A DNA stretch of 64,000 nucleotides. It comes from Craspedostauros australis (Eukaryota; Bacillariophyta; Bacillariophyceae; Mastogloiales; Achnanthaceae). Where the stretch lies: positions 248,001 through 312,000 of the forward strand of contig JAMXDE010000017.1 of NCBI GenBank assembly GCA_026770025.1, in the 5' to 3' direction. The translations under genes were made by a program, and so were the position numbers. The notes beneath the pieces are model-generated. The model was given only the letters and a program-made list of their open reading frames with translations, made no database searches and was not told where the DNA came from. Every line of letters starts with the position of its first letter. The first letter of the stretch is position 1. Positions 30,697 through 40,546 of this stretch are shown here, piece after piece.

Positions 30697-31557
30697 ATGT
30701 CTGGCGTTGCTCACAATTCAATGAACCCCGCAACGATGACAAGCGCCACAGCCAACGTGAACAAGAGCTCACAAAAAGCAACCACAACAAACGAAAAAGG
30801 AACACAAAGACGAACAAGAATGAGAACCTCAGGAGCATACTGGATCGCCCTCGCGGGTGCTGTTTGGGCGGTGAGTTTGGCCTCGGCTTCCCTCATGCTG
30901 CGTCCGGATTCGGGATTGGCGATGATGCAAGTTGATCATCCCAGCAGCAGCTTCCTCAATGGCAGTGCCTCCCTCAGCAGCTGGTGGCTGCAGATTCGCA
31001 CCATCATGGGACATGAGGCTGGGCAGAATGAATCGCAGGAAGACATTTCGAACTGGATTGATGACACCATGTCGCTGCAACCCAGCATGTTCCTCGTTGA
31101 GAACCTCCGCGAATCGGATGTCCTGAAGCACATGGAACCCATCTTGCCGACGTCGTTCGCTGGCAAGGTCGTCCTGGCCACCGAGCTCACGATGCTCATG
31201 CTGTTCCCGATGCAGCGGGCGTCCATCGTCTCTGGCAAGCTGGCGCTGCAGATCAGCCGCGGCCTTGGCTGGTCCGCCAACCTGGGTCGCTCCGGCAACC
31301 TTGTCCTGCAATCCAAGCTCGTGCGCGCCGTGACGCGTCCTGTGGTCTCCCTCGCCAAGACGGTGCGCTCAATCTACAAGAACAGATCCAAGCTCTCCGT
31401 CGTCAGCGAGATCACCTACTACGCCGATCTGCCACAGCAGAACGCTTCCACGGAGATGTCGCAAGATGAGCAGCAGCAAGACGAGGAACAGCCCGTCGGT
31501 TCGCGGAGAGAGGACTACAACCTCTTCAGCGCTTACAGCAAACCAATGATCATCTGA
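30697..31557 (+). CDS. Membrane-anchored protein, unknown function
   Basis: 286 aa from ATG 30697 (ACCATGTC context); the open frame extends five codons further only with a TTG start. Residues 1-40 are polar, then one strong membrane segment (YWIALAGAVWAVSLASASLML, about 41-61, interrupted here for length), followed by a Ser-rich lumenal-like stretch. A second hydrophobic segment lies near residues 156-170 (KVVLATELTMLMLFPM). The C-terminus is basic and then acidic Gln/Glu-rich, ending NLFSAYSKPMII. Codon third positions are G/C-rich like the other host genes, which supports coding. No family recognised. It is the only unique gene between the two 6.8-kb repeat copies. Confidence 0.6.
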   Translation: MSGVAHNSMNPATMTSATANVNKSSQKATTTNEKGTQRRTRMRTSGAYWIALAGAVWAVSLASASLMLRPDSGLAMMQVDHPSSSFLNGSASLSSWWLQIRTIMGHEAGQNESQEDISNWIDDTMSLQPSMFLVENLRESDVLKHMEPILPTSFAGKVVLATELTMLMLFPMQRASIVSGKLALQISRGLGWSANLGRSGNLVLQSKLVRAVTRPVVSLAKTVRSIYKNRSKLSVVSEITYYADLPQQNASTEMSQDEQQQDEEQPVGSRREDYNLFSAYSKPMII

Positions 31558-31791
31558 ACATCTCCGAGCAGTTCACAAGAGCTTCCATCGCGCGGCGTCA
31601 GCCAAGGCGCACCATTTTGACAACTCACACACACACACCAGTGCAGTTCGCGCATCTCAGTCCGATACCTCCATACAGCACAACACAACACAGCAACACA
31701 CTGCACATACATACCATTTTTACATATTCATACATACCATACGATACACGATATGACACATCATATCACACTACAACACACCAATACAGAA

Positions 31792-31809
31792 GTACTTGCT
31801 CTACACATA
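31792..31809. repeat. Target-site duplication, left copy
   Basis: The 18-mer GTACTTGCTCTACACATA is repeated exactly at 40663-40680. The bases just outside each copy differ, so the duplication is exactly 18 bp and marks the insertion ends. Confidence 0.95.
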
Positions 31810-32058
31810 ATAATAATAACGCACTGATTATCCCCCCATCAGAGGGTTGCCTCGAACGCTTTAACGTCGCCGGCTTACAGCGAACCCATACGGGCCGACT
31901 GCGCTCGAACGACCTACCTAGGTCTCTCACTCCTGGGTCTACCGCTGGTTGCCACTCCACCAGGCCATAAAACATACCGCACTGGGCATCCGGAATCCTC
32001 CGCTATGCTCTTCACTCTCTTTTTGTAAGGCCGAAGGGCTGCTTGCCTGCTACCGCGC

Positions 32059-35000
32059 TTAACGCCGCGGCCTGACGCGCCTTGCCCTTCCTGCCACTGT
32101 TGTTGTCGAATCGGACCTCTTCCTTTTCCGTCTAGCACTGGCCGCCCGTGCCGCCTGCACGTGCTTCACCCACGTCAACTGATTCGCTGCCGATTGCCGT
32201 CTCACTGCCGCCTCCGTTGTGAGGGTCAGCAGCTGCGTGTCATCCCCCGTTAGGTTGCCCACGCCTTTCCTCCATTCTTTGCGTACTGCACGCGCCGCCT
32301 CTCTTGTCAACTTCGCTGCCGCGATCCCTGACTCGCTTTCGTGCAACACCTTGTTTCTCGCTTCCCACGCCTTCCACCGCACTTCCCACAACCCCACCAT
32401 TGCTCTTGCAATCCAGTTTGCCGCTGTCCCTGGCTGCTCGTGGAGCTCCATCGTCTGCTCTTGCATTAGTCCCCATTTCTTAGACCATCTGCCTCTCACC
32501 ATCATATTCCATCCTATACTTGCCTGCTCTGCAACTGCCTTGCCCAACTGTGGCCCTTGCTCGCCTTCCAGCCTCAGACCGTCACACCATGCTCCAACCT
32601 GCCTGACTAACTCGCGCACCATCAATCCGCTTCCTCGCCCTGCCCGCAGTCCTGTTTTCCATTCTTTCATAGCTGCCCGTCGCACCGCCACGGCCGTTGG
32701 GTGCTGACACTGCATGACATGATCCGTCGTTTCCTCGCACTGCCCGCATATTGGGCACAGATTGGTCGCCCAGAATTTCCACTTGTGCATATTTCTGCCG
32801 ACTGGCCCGAAGCTGCATGCGTGCTTTGCCACCCACTGCCTGCGCCTTGCCGTGAGTTGCCCCATGGCCAATCTCGCCGCCGTAATATCCACCGCCGACA
32901 TCTGCTCCTTACGGATGCGCCCTACTTTGCGCTGCCATCCTGTGGTCCGTTGGCCTTGTACATAGTTGCGGAGCGTCTCCGTCAAACTCGTGCATACTTT
33001 CTCACTGTCCAGCCACACCGACCACTCGTTGCAGCCTCCCTCATTGTCCCTCCACTCCGTTGCGCCCGACTGCGCTGCCCCGGCCTGCTTATCGACTTCG
33101 TCGTTCCAAAAGGCGAATTCGTCTCGTGCAACTCCTCGGTCTCTTTCCAACTGGTGGCCGTACACGTGCTTGTATTGCAGCCTCACGGGCAGCCTGCGTT
33201 GTATACCCCGTATCTCCCGGAGGATGTCGAAGTGCTGGACTGCCGTACCGACGTCTTGTGTGTATTGGACTGCGTGGATGCCTGCCATTTTGTTGTCGCA
33301 TGCCACAACCACCGTTTTGCCGGCTATGTCGTGACACTGTCGGTCGCGCCGCATGATGCTCTCGACTCGTCGCAACGCCTGGAGTATCCCTCCTAACTCT
33401 GCGCGGTACGCACTCTGCACTTGTTTGCGGCCTTGCACCTCTGCTGCTGCTGTCACCAACCCCTTGCGCCGCCCATGTCTGTTGAGTGAGTACACTGCCG
33501 TGCTTCTTCCGTTTTTGAACGATCCGTCTGTACTCACTACTGCATCTCCTGCAGCCACTGCCTCCAGCCACTGCTTTTCCGCCCTGCTTAATCGTTTGTC
33601 TGATTTTGACTGACTCCGCTGGACCCTGCCGCCTGTTCCAACCACATATATCTCCTGACGTATTTCTTGCACGAACACTGCTCGCCCGCCTTCCGGTGGA
33701 CTACTCGATGCTCGTTGCGCGCGTTGGTATCGCTCCATGTCCGGAACCATTCCTTCCTTGCTTCTCCATTCAGCCCACTCTTTTGGTCCCTCGCGCGTCC
33801 ACAGCTTTCTTCCGTTCTCGGCCCGTACCGCGCTGACCTGTTCCCATTCCCACTCCTCACTGTGCCTTGCTGTCTTTGCTATGCGCGTCATAGCCTGATT
33901 CCACAGCGCCCAGTCTTTCCGTGGCACTGGGCCCTGTCTTGGCCATTGGATGTGCTCTCTTCCTCTCCACTTGCTTCCTTCTTCCATTGGATTTCTCGCC
34001 ACTGCTCGTCGGCTCCTTGCTTCCACCACATCTGCCACACTAACCGCCTTCATCACTATCCTGCACCTATTCAGTCGGATCCTTTGCTCCCTGCTATATC
34101 CTTCTCTCGTTAGTGCCACCATCAACCATTCATCTCTTGCATGGACCGGCCTGGCCGTGTCTGTTTTCTCCTTCAGTCTGATATTGCACTCATGCGTTTC
34201 TCGCCAAACCGTCTTGATCCAGCAATCTGTCGCTAAAAATGCCCACTGATTGAAATCGATCTCAAACGCCGAGCTGCCTACGCCCACTTCAGTTTTCATT
34301 GCCTGTATGCTGCCCCTTAGCAACCGGCCTGTCATGTTGTCCCTGCTTCCGTGCTCCAGTACCATCTTCACGTGTTCCACTACCTGTGTGGTGTGAAGCT
34401 CATGCATATTGGCCCCAAGCCATTCATGCGACGCGTACGCCATTGCTCTGGGGAATCCTTTGTTGAATCCGATTTTTGACATCATCGTTCTCCATACTGG
34501 GCGCATCACATTGTCGCATTGCGTTCGTGAGAGCTGCGCCACCGGCAGAACGTATTCCAATTTCTTCATCAACACTGTTCTCATTGCCACTTCTGCATCC
34601 TCTTTCCTCATTCGCCATGCCCGTACCAATGCCACCCATTTCTCGGCCTTGTCCTGCAGCGTCGATTCAATCGCAGACCCATTTCCGTCCGGAGCGAGTT
34701 TGACACCGAGTGTCTCGAATGCCTGACTCGCCTCACTTCTTGGCATCTTCTGTAGCTGCCCGGTCGTCCCGCGCATCATCAAGCTTGCCGGGTTCTCGTC
34801 ATCCTCTGCGTACCTCCATGATCCATCTTCTTCCCATCTAAAGTCGATCGCCCACCACATGCATTTTTCGACGACTAGCGCTCCTCCTGTCGCTCTCGCC
34901 AGGCTTTCCCACCTCGTCACACTTTGTTGCATGCGCTGGATTGCCTCCTGTATGCCTTCCCCTTTTCGCGCATTCACCACGAGATCCGTGTCGTCCACAA

Positions 35001-36174
35001 ATGCATATCCTACCATCTGCACGTCTTCGCCGCTCACCGCTGTCGTAAATCGCGCGGTGTGCCCTTCCTTCTTCATCACTTCCAGTATGGGCGATGAGAT
35101 CACTGCCCATATGACCGGCCCTGCTCCGTTTCCTTGGTAAATGCCTTGCATAGGCACCACCCATCCGCTTCCTCCGTACGTATGCTTGGATTCGCCATAC
35201 GCCGTTCGGATGTAATGCTCAAGGTGTTGGAGCGTGCTGAACATGCACACCACTTCCGACTGCGCTATCCCTTGTCGCTGCAATCCTAACGACGCTATCG
35301 AGTGCACGATCCGATCGTAACAGCTCTTTAGGTCGTTTGTGCACAGTACTGTCGGGATCCTTGTTTGTCTTGCCCAATCCATTGTGAGTTGTTTGTTCAG
35401 CGCGTGATCAATGGCACGGTGTCTTTTCCGACTTCCGTATTGTTCTTCTGCGAATCCTTTCTGCTGCTCTGCCTGCTTCGCCGCTTTCCTTCCGATGGCT
35501 TTGTTCGCGAAGTTGAAATCGGCTTCGAACAGAACAATCGTTCTTAGCTTGTCCACGCGAAAGCTGTTGGCCTTCTTCATGATCTCCACGTCAGTTCCTC
35601 TCCGCCATCGCTTATACAAGTACCCACTCTTCATCGCCACCGACGTCATGCTGGCTTCGAAATCCGAGTTGGATCGATGGTAAGCGATGGCCTTGAAGTG
35701 CCCGAAGTGTAGTCCTGATGGCCCTGCGGAGGTATCTTCCTTGGCCTTCTTCCATCCTTGCTGGAATTCATCGGTTGTCATTCCGGCTGGGATTTGCTGT
35801 TTGGCTACAGATTTCAGCCCTTGTAGTAATCTTTTTGCTCCTTCGTCGACCCATGATTTCGGCTGATAGTCTCCCTTCAGCGTTCTATCGGCCGCCTCGG
35901 TTACTCCTAGATACCCGAATTCCTTCGCCAGGGTTCCGTGCATGAATGGCGTTTCCTCCGTTTGCCTGAATCTCCTTTTGTTCTCTTCCATACATCCTTT
36001 CTCGATCTCCTCCTTGCCCGTCCGCTCTACCCAATTTCCTTGGCCATCCGGGGCTATCACCATTGATATGCCCGCCGCTGTATTGCTTCCTGTGGCTGTT
36101 CTGATCCTTTTGTATGTTGCCCTCACTCTCTCTTTCTTACGTAGCTGTCGTAGTTGCTGCTCGGTCGCCTCCAT
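32059..36174 (-). CDS. Reverse transcriptase - RNase H part of retrotransposon ORF2
   Basis: 1,371 aa from ATG 36174. RT core: SAGPSGLHFGHFKAIA (near residue 140), LCTNDLKSCYDRIVH with the first catalytic Asp, GIYQGNGAGPVIW, and YAFVDDTDLVV (near 388) with the DD pair. RNase H motifs follow: VVSTDGSF, YRAELGGILQAL, VVVACDNKMAG and WNDEVDKQAG, giving the D-E-D-D set. A CPICGQC...DHVMQC zinc-binding segment is C-terminal. Role: target-primed reverse transcription and removal of the RNA strand. It is in the same frame as the endonuclease ORF (36592-37794). The 417 bp between them read as continuous RT-linker sequence apart from stops, so this ATG is probably not the original start of the protein. 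Confidence 0.93.
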   Translation of the reverse strand: MEATEQQLRQLRKKERVRATYKRIRTATGSNTAAGISMVIAPDGQGNWVERTGKEEIEKGCMEENKRRFRQTEETPFMHGTLAKEFGYLGVTEAADRTLKGDYQPKSWVDEGAKRLLQGLKSVAKQQIPAGMTTDEFQQGWKKAKEDTSAGPSGLHFGHFKAIAYHRSNSDFEASMTSVAMKSGYLYKRWRRGTDVEIMKKANSFRVDKLRTIVLFEADFNFANKAIGRKAAKQAEQQKGFAEEQYGSRKRHRAIDHALNKQLTMDWARQTRIPTVLCTNDLKSCYDRIVHSIASLGLQRQGIAQSEVVCMFSTLQHLEHYIRTAYGESKHTYGGSGWVVPMQGIYQGNGAGPVIWAVISSPILEVMKKEGHTARFTTAVSGEDVQMVGYAFVDDTDLVVNARKGEGIQEAIQRMQQSVTRWESLARATGGALVVEKCMWWAIDFRWEEDGSWRYAEDDENPASLMMRGTTGQLQKMPRSEASQAFETLGVKLAPDGNGSAIESTLQDKAEKWVALVRAWRMRKEDAEVAMRTVLMKKLEYVLPVAQLSRTQCDNVMRPVWRTMMSKIGFNKGFPRAMAYASHEWLGANMHELHTTQVVEHVKMVLEHGSRDNMTGRLLRGSIQAMKTEVGVGSSAFEIDFNQWAFLATDCWIKTVWRETHECNIRLKEKTDTARPVHARDEWLMVALTREGYSREQRIRLNRCRIVMKAVSVADVVEARSRRAVARNPMEEGSKWRGREHIQWPRQGPVPRKDWALWNQAMTRIAKTARHSEEWEWEQVSAVRAENGRKLWTREGPKEWAEWRSKEGMVPDMERYQRAQRASSSPPEGGRAVFVQEIRQEIYVVGTGGRVQRSQSKSDKRLSRAEKQWLEAVAAGDAVVSTDGSFKNGRSTAVYSLNRHGRRKGLVTAAAEVQGRKQVQSAYRAELGGILQALRRVESIMRRDRQCHDIAGKTVVVACDNKMAGIHAVQYTQDVGTAVQHFDILREIRGIQRRLPVRLQYKHVYGHQLERDRGVARDEFAFWNDEVDKQAGAAQSGATEWRDNEGGCNEWSVWLDSEKVCTSLTETLRNYVQGQRTTGWQRKVGRIRKEQMSAVDITAARLAMGQLTARRRQWVAKHACSFGPVGRNMHKWKFWATNLCPICGQCEETTDHVMQCQHPTAVAVRRAAMKEWKTGLRAGRGSGLMVRELVRQVGAWCDGLRLEGEQGPQLGKAVAEQASIGWNMMVRGRWSKKWGLMQEQTMELHEQPGTAANWIARAMVGLWEVRWKAWEARNKVLHESESGIAAAKLTREAARAVRKEWRKGVGNLTGDDTQLLTLTTEAAVRRQSAANQLTWVKHVQAARAASARRKRKRSDSTTTVAGRARRVRPRR

Positions 36175-36591
36175 TTCACTCTTCTCTGTGTTCGGTTGTT
36201 ATTGTGGTCCCGCTCTCCCTCTTGCTATCGCTAACCCCTCCAGCCAGTTCTCTCTTGCCTTCGTAGCTCTTGTTCGGAATGTTCGTAGTGCCTCGTACGC
36301 CGCTTGTTGTTCCTTCGTCAAGTCCTCATCGTTCACTCACATCAGTTCCTTCACTTGTCTGTCTTCCTGAGCCCGCTTCGCAAGCCGTACGATGGTGGTG
36401 GACGAAATGTTGGCTCCTTTCCTTTTTCTGACGATGTTGTTCCACATGCCTATCCGGGCTTCGACTGCCTTGTACTCCCTGGAATACGGGATTCCTCCCA
36501 TCCTCAACCTTCGACAAGCTTTGTCGGCTTTCCAAATCCCTTCTACCCTGATTCGATCCAACCGTTCTGCTTCTTTCTCCATGTCCGCCGT
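36175..36591 (-). pseudogene. Linker of retrotransposon ORF2, cut by stop codons
   Basis: In the frame shared by the endonuclease and RT ORFs this stretch reads as Arg/Lys/Ala-rich helical sequence (ADKACRRLRMGGIPYSREYK, then TKARENWLEGLAIARGRAGP) typical of the segment before the RT fingers. It is broken by TGA at 36339-36337 and TAA at 36201-36199, with another TGA at 36594-36592 just upstream. Each could come from CGA or CAA by one C-to-T change. Either recent inactivation or readthrough. Confidence 0.75.
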
Positions 36592-37794
36592 TCATTCTGT
36601 TGCTGCTTGTCGTTCCAACCGGAATGCTCTCTTCCTTGCTTTGTGCAATTTCAGATGCTTTGCGTAGGCAATGTTGAATCTGTCGACGATCCTTGGGTCT
36701 TCCGTCTTCACTCTTCTTGTCACTGCTTTCCTCAACGTCGCCATCGATTGTCCCAGCACTGCCTCCATGCTTATGTCTATCCACAGGCATCGGTGGTCTG
36801 CCTGTCGTATTTGTATTCCTTCATCCCAGTTGCTCATTCCGGCTCCTTCCACTTTCACGGCTGCGGTTGCAAATATCCCGTCGATCGGTACCTTCCCAAG
36901 GCGGTGAGTTGGCATCCGTCGCACATCGTTGCCTGCATTCTCCATAGTGTTGTGAAGCCCTGTTGCTGCTCTGAATCTTGTCATTGTGGTTGAATCCGTG
37001 TCTTCGTTGCAGTCCATTATCACTATGATGTGATCTCCGTCGCTTCGCCACTTTATGATTTCCTTTTGCAGATCTTCCATCATCGCTGTTCTTGGCTCCC
37101 TGTCTTTATCCCGCTCGTTGAAGTATCTTCGTTGCTGTGCATGTGTATTCAGGAACCCTTTGCTTCGTGGCCTGCACGGTCTGTATGCCGTCACCACTCG
37201 TAGCGTTTGTTGTTGTGCTCCTCGGTATCGTTGCCAGACCCATCTTTCCAGTTTCGTGCCGTCTTCCCCTTGATCCATTATTTGTATTGCAGCTTGGAAT
37301 CTGCTAATCATAGCGACTCCTCCCCATTGTTTGCCATGAACAGGTTCGCTGGTTTGATTGTTCGCCGTTCGTGCCACTGCCGTACCTGTGGGCCACCATT
37401 CTTGTATCCTTCCTTTGAGTGAGTTCTCTGTCGTTGTCGTTCTCCAATCCACATTCACCTCCGTTATTCCGAAGATGTCGAACTCCCCTTCATTCATCCA
37501 TCTCTTCAGTCCTTCATCTACATCGCCTGCTTTGCTTCTCAGCCCTCCGAAGTTCTGTAGTCCGATTCTTAGTTGTCCTGTCTGCTTTCGCAGCATGTTC
37601 CTCCTCACCCTGCTCATCCGTCCCCCTCTGCTTCCCTCGTCCTTTCCACGGTCTTGCTGTTGCGGTATAACATTGTCGTCCGTGGGCGCTCGTTGCGGGC
37701 TCTGATGCGGTCGCCGTGCTGCCACTGGCTGTCGATCTTGCCCTGTGGGTCTAACCCTTCTCCAGGTCACCTTGCGGTTCCCCGTTCCCTTCAT
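36592..37794 (-). CDS. APE-type endonuclease part of retrotransposon ORF2
   Basis: 400 aa from ATG 37794, overlapping the end of ORF1 by 44 nt in another frame. After a basic Gln/Arg-rich lead it has endonuclease/exonuclease/phosphatase-fold motifs: IGLQNFGGLRSK (Asn), FDIFGITEVNVDW (catalytic Glu), HIIVIMDCNEDTD (Asp-x-Asn), GKVPIDGIFAT and a final RQADHRCLWIDI (Asp-His). Role: nicks the chromosomal target for target-primed reverse transcription. It stops at a TGA (36594-36592), beyond which the same frame continues into the RT linker. Confidence 0.9.
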   Translation of the reverse strand: MKGTGNRKVTWRRVRPTGQDRQPVAARRPHQSPQRAPTDDNVIPQQQDRGKDEGSRGGRMSRVRRNMLRKQTGQLRIGLQNFGGLRSKAGDVDEGLKRWMNEGEFDIFGITEVNVDWRTTTTENSLKGRIQEWWPTGTAVARTANNQTSEPVHGKQWGGVAMISRFQAAIQIMDQGEDGTKLERWVWQRYRGAQQQTLRVVTAYRPCRPRSKGFLNTHAQQRRYFNERDKDREPRTAMMEDLQKEIIKWRSDGDHIIVIMDCNEDTDSTTMTRFRAATGLHNTMENAGNDVRRMPTHRLGKVPIDGIFATAAVKVEGAGMSNWDEGIQIRQADHRCLWIDISMEAVLGQSMATLRKAVTRRVKTEDPRIVDRFNIAYAKHLKLHKARKRAFRLERQAATE

Positions 37795-40021
37795 TGTCGT
37801 GCACCTCGTCCTGGTTGTCGCCCATTCTGATGGCTAATATATCGCACTGGACCGTCAGTGGTCTTACATCCGTCCGTTCTTGCACTTCTTGCCTCTCGGA
37901 CCTGAGTTTTGCATTCTCCTCATTCGTTGATATCAACATTCTTTGCATCTCCTCCATCTGTCTCTGCATCGATGCCATCATCGCCCTTGTCGTTCCTGTC
38001 GTTCGGCCTGTGCTTCCTGAGAGTGTCGATGTTACTGACCCTTGTGCTCTCGCTTCCAGTATTTTCCCCATCTGTTCTTGCAGCATCGCCACTTTCTCTC
38101 GTTGTGTTCCTGTGGTCTGTCTGCTTCCTTCTGTGATAGATGATGCTACCGAAGCCTCCTCTTCCTTCTTCTTCTGCGCTTTCTTTCTTTGTGCTGTCTT
38201 CGTCTCCTTGATTTTTCGCCATGCCTTCTTGTCTCTCATGGATGGAATCGTGTCTTCTTCTCCGTAGTCTTTCTCTTTTCTGACGTTGCTCTCGAATCTC
38301 TCCTCCTCCTCGTCGCTGGACTCTTCTTGTGTCTTGTCTGTTATGAAGTGCATGTCCTCGTCGATGGTCATCGCCGCTTCGACCTCTTTGTCCTTTTCCA
38401 AGATCACTCGTTTGGACTCTTCGTCCCATCGCATCGTCCTTGATTCCACGCGGGCCATTGAAGTGAACACTCGTTCCACATCACTCCCGTAGTCGGCAGC
38501 CAGTTTTACTAGCAGTCCTTTCACGACCATTCTGGCTTCTACTGCTTTGTCCGGGTGAAATTGGAGCACGTATCCGTTTCCTCTCCATTGTTTGTCCACC
38601 GAGGTGAACAGAGGCGTTCGAACGTTGCCTGAGGTCGACTTGATTCTTATGATCATCTCTTGAAGTGTTAGGTGCGATCCTTCTGGGATCTCCTGCAGGC
38701 ACTCCGGGATGATGTCGTATGTTGTCATTGCGACTACATTCAGGCACCATTCCATCTGCCTTTCTCTCAGCTCAAACCATCCTTTCCTCATGTCGGTGTT
38801 GACGATTCCTGAGAGGGGTGTGATGATTCGCATGCGTACCCCCAATGGGAACTTCTTCGCCTGGGTGCTGTAGTACACTTCGAGTACCTTTGCCACCAAA
38901 GCTCTGTCTTCTGTGCTCAACTCCACATGCAACGCCCGGGGATCTTTCTTTGTGTCCCGGTTCGGGTCGTATTTCTCTCCGTCCGAGATCCTTTTCCACG
39001 TGATTGCGACCTGCGTCTTCACAAGCTTGGTGAGCTCCTCTTCCAGGGCGTCTGCGTCCATCTGTTGTGTAGAATACAGCAGCCAACCGAGCGTTGCTGT
39101 GGATGGTGCCTGGATTTTGGCTACTTCGAACCTTCCTCCCACGTGCTGGAAGTAGTCAGTCAGCTCTGTTGTGATTTTGCTGATCTGCCCTTTTGCTTCG
39201 ATCTTCACCTTCAAATATCCTTTCTCTCGTGCTGCCTTGTAGATCGGTCGTACGCCTTTGAAGAATTTCTTCAGGTTGGTCATGTCGGTGGGGAATGACT
39301 CCATGGCGTGGACGATGGTCTGATCTTCATAGGGGTTCCATGGGATGAGCTTTGCTGTCGCATTCACTCTTTGAATCGATTGTAGAAACTCCTTGCATGA
39401 CGCAATGGCCGCGTCGATCGCCGTTCCTGCGTCGTTCACCCCGTCTCCTCCCTCTATCATCATTTGTACATCGCAGTACCTCGTTTCCACCGCCTCGTCA
39501 CGGCCCGTTTGCCTCCAGTTCAACCCACTTTCATTGCTGCCTGCCTGTGTGGCATCATCACAATCCATGCTTTCTTCCGGTTTGTGGGGTTCCGCCGCCT
39601 CCTCTTGTTGTACCTCGCTGCCGCTACTGTTGATTGCGTTCTCCTTTGGTCCTTCTTGCTCCTTGTTCTTGCTTTTGTCTTCTTGTTTGGCTTCCTCAGT
39701 TTCCTTCTCTCCTCCCATTCTACGCAGGTCCTTCCTTTTGTGTGGTTGTTCCTCTTGCATCGCATGTCGTGGGCTTCTTGCAGTCCTCTTCTTATTCCCT
39801 CCTGTTGCACCTCCTTTCTCTCGTTGCGCATCCTCTCCTCCTCCTTTTGTAGTCTCTTCCCACTCGTCTGTCCATTCATTCTCATCTTCACTGCTGTTGT
39901 CCGCTCTCTCTGCATCCCTGCCTTCCTTGCCTGGCTTGCCGCTTGCCTCTGCGTCTGCTTCCCCATCCTCGTCGTTTGCTGTCGGTTCCTGTGACTGTGT
40001 CACCTTCTCGCTCTCTTCTCC
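37751..40021 (-). CDS. Retrotransposon ORF1 (gag-like), main part
   Basis: The frame is open for about 757 codons after a TAG at 40024-40022. It lacks an ATG near its beginning (an open-frame caller must use GTG at 40003), which suggests it was fused to the finger ORF upstream. The first 200 aa are acidic, Glu/Asp/Lys-rich and disordered. The middle (near 39400-38450) is folded: LIPWNPYEDQTIVHAMES, TTELTDYFQHVGGRFEVA, KKFPLGVRMRIITPLSGIV, GYVLQFHPDKAVEARMVV. The C-terminus has coiled-coil segments (MLQEQMGKILEARAQ, SMQRQMEEMQRMLIS). Probably binds element RNA and forms particles; no CCHC knuckle was seen. Confidence 0.8.
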   Translation of the reverse strand, partial: GEESEKVTQSQEPTANDEDGEADAEASGKPGKEGRDAERADNSSEDENEWTDEWEETTKGGGEDAQREKGGATGGNKKRTARSPRHAMQEEQPHKRKDLRRMGGEKETEEAKQEDKSKNKEQEGPKENAINSSGSEVQQEEAAEPHKPEESMDCDDATQAGSNESGLNWRQTGRDEAVETRYCDVQMMIEGGDGVNDAGTAIDAAIASCKEFLQSIQRVNATAKLIPWNPYEDQTIVHAMESFPTDMTNLKKFFKGVRPIYKAAREKGYLKVKIEAKGQISKITTELTDYFQHVGGRFEVAKIQAPSTATLGWLLYSTQQMDADALEEELTKLVKTQVAITWKRISDGEKYDPNRDTKKDPRALHVELSTEDRALVAKVLEVYYSTQAKKFPLGVRMRIITPLSGIVNTDMRKGWFELRERQMEWCLNVVAMTTYDIIPECLQEIPEGSHLTLQEMIIRIKSTSGNVRTPLFTSVDKQWRGNGYVLQFHPDKAVEARMVVKGLLVKLAADYGSDVERVFTSMARVESRTMRWDEESKRVILEKDKEVEAAMTIDEDMHFITDKTQEESSDEEEERFESNVRKEKDYGEEDTIPSMRDKKAWRKIKETKTAQRKKAQKKKEEEASVASSITEGSRQTTGTQREKVAMLQEQMGKILEARAQGSVTSTLSGSTGRTTGTTRAMMASMQRQMEEMQRMLISTNEENAKLRSERQEVQERTDVRPLTVQCDILAIRMGDNQDEVHDNEGNGEPQGDLEKG

Positions 40022-40546
40022 CTACAGTTCTTCTCCGTCCTTCGTCGTACCGTCGTCGTTGCCTTTCGCGTTCTTCATCTTGCCCCACTTCTTGCTCAAT
40101 GCTCTCCGGATGGCGTCTTCCGATGACCCCACGTATTGCTGTCCTGTTTTCTCTTTTTTGACTTCAATGCCTTCTTTTGCTATACATTGGTTGCAGATCA
40201 CCGGGAACCCTCTTGGTGTTGTCAGCCCTTCCTCTGGCCAAATCCATGCCCTGCACTCTCTGTGTGCCGGCTCTCCGCACGCAATGCACCTGACTGCTGC
40301 TGTCGCCCTTCCTCTTCCTTTGCAGTACTTCCCCGCTGCACACTCGACTTTTCGTGCCCCTCTCCCTTGCTTTCCATCGTTCTTGCCCGTTTCCTGTCCA
40401 ATTCTTCTCCTGCTCAATCCATCTTGCACCTCTCCATCTCTTCTATCCCCTCCTGTTGTTTTGTTGTTGTTGATTGCTCCTCGGATGTACGCTTCCATCG
40501 GCATTTGGCCCGACGGTCTCGTCATCTTGCTCCTCGGTGTCGTCAT
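40022..40546 (-). CDS. Retrotransposon ORF1 N-terminal part with PHD/RING-like finger
   Basis: 174 aa from ATG 40546, the first ATG of the element. It has Cys/His ligands in ECAAGKYC, then RCIACGEPAHRECRAW and ICNQC, that is Cx2C-x4-Hx2C ... Cx2C, an incomplete PHD or RING-like zinc finger. It ends at a TAG (CAG with one change), after which the same frame goes on as ORF1. Such fingers at the head of LINE ORF1 could guide chromatin or RNA binding (inference). Confidence 0.75.
   Translation of the reverse strand: MTTPRSKMTRPSGQMPMEAYIRGAINNNKTTGGDRRDGEVQDGLSRRRIGQETGKNDGKQGRGARKVECAAGKYCKGRGRATAAVRCIACGEPAHRECRAWIWPEEGLTTPRGFPVICNQCIAKEGIEVKKEKTGQQYVGSSEDAIRRALSKKWGKMKNAKGNDDGTTKDGEEL

Noticed and set aside
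32701..33396. Many plus-strand frames inside 32000-40600
   Set aside because: Antisense to the retrotransposon proteins, which carry all RT, RNase H and endonuclease motifs on the minus strand.
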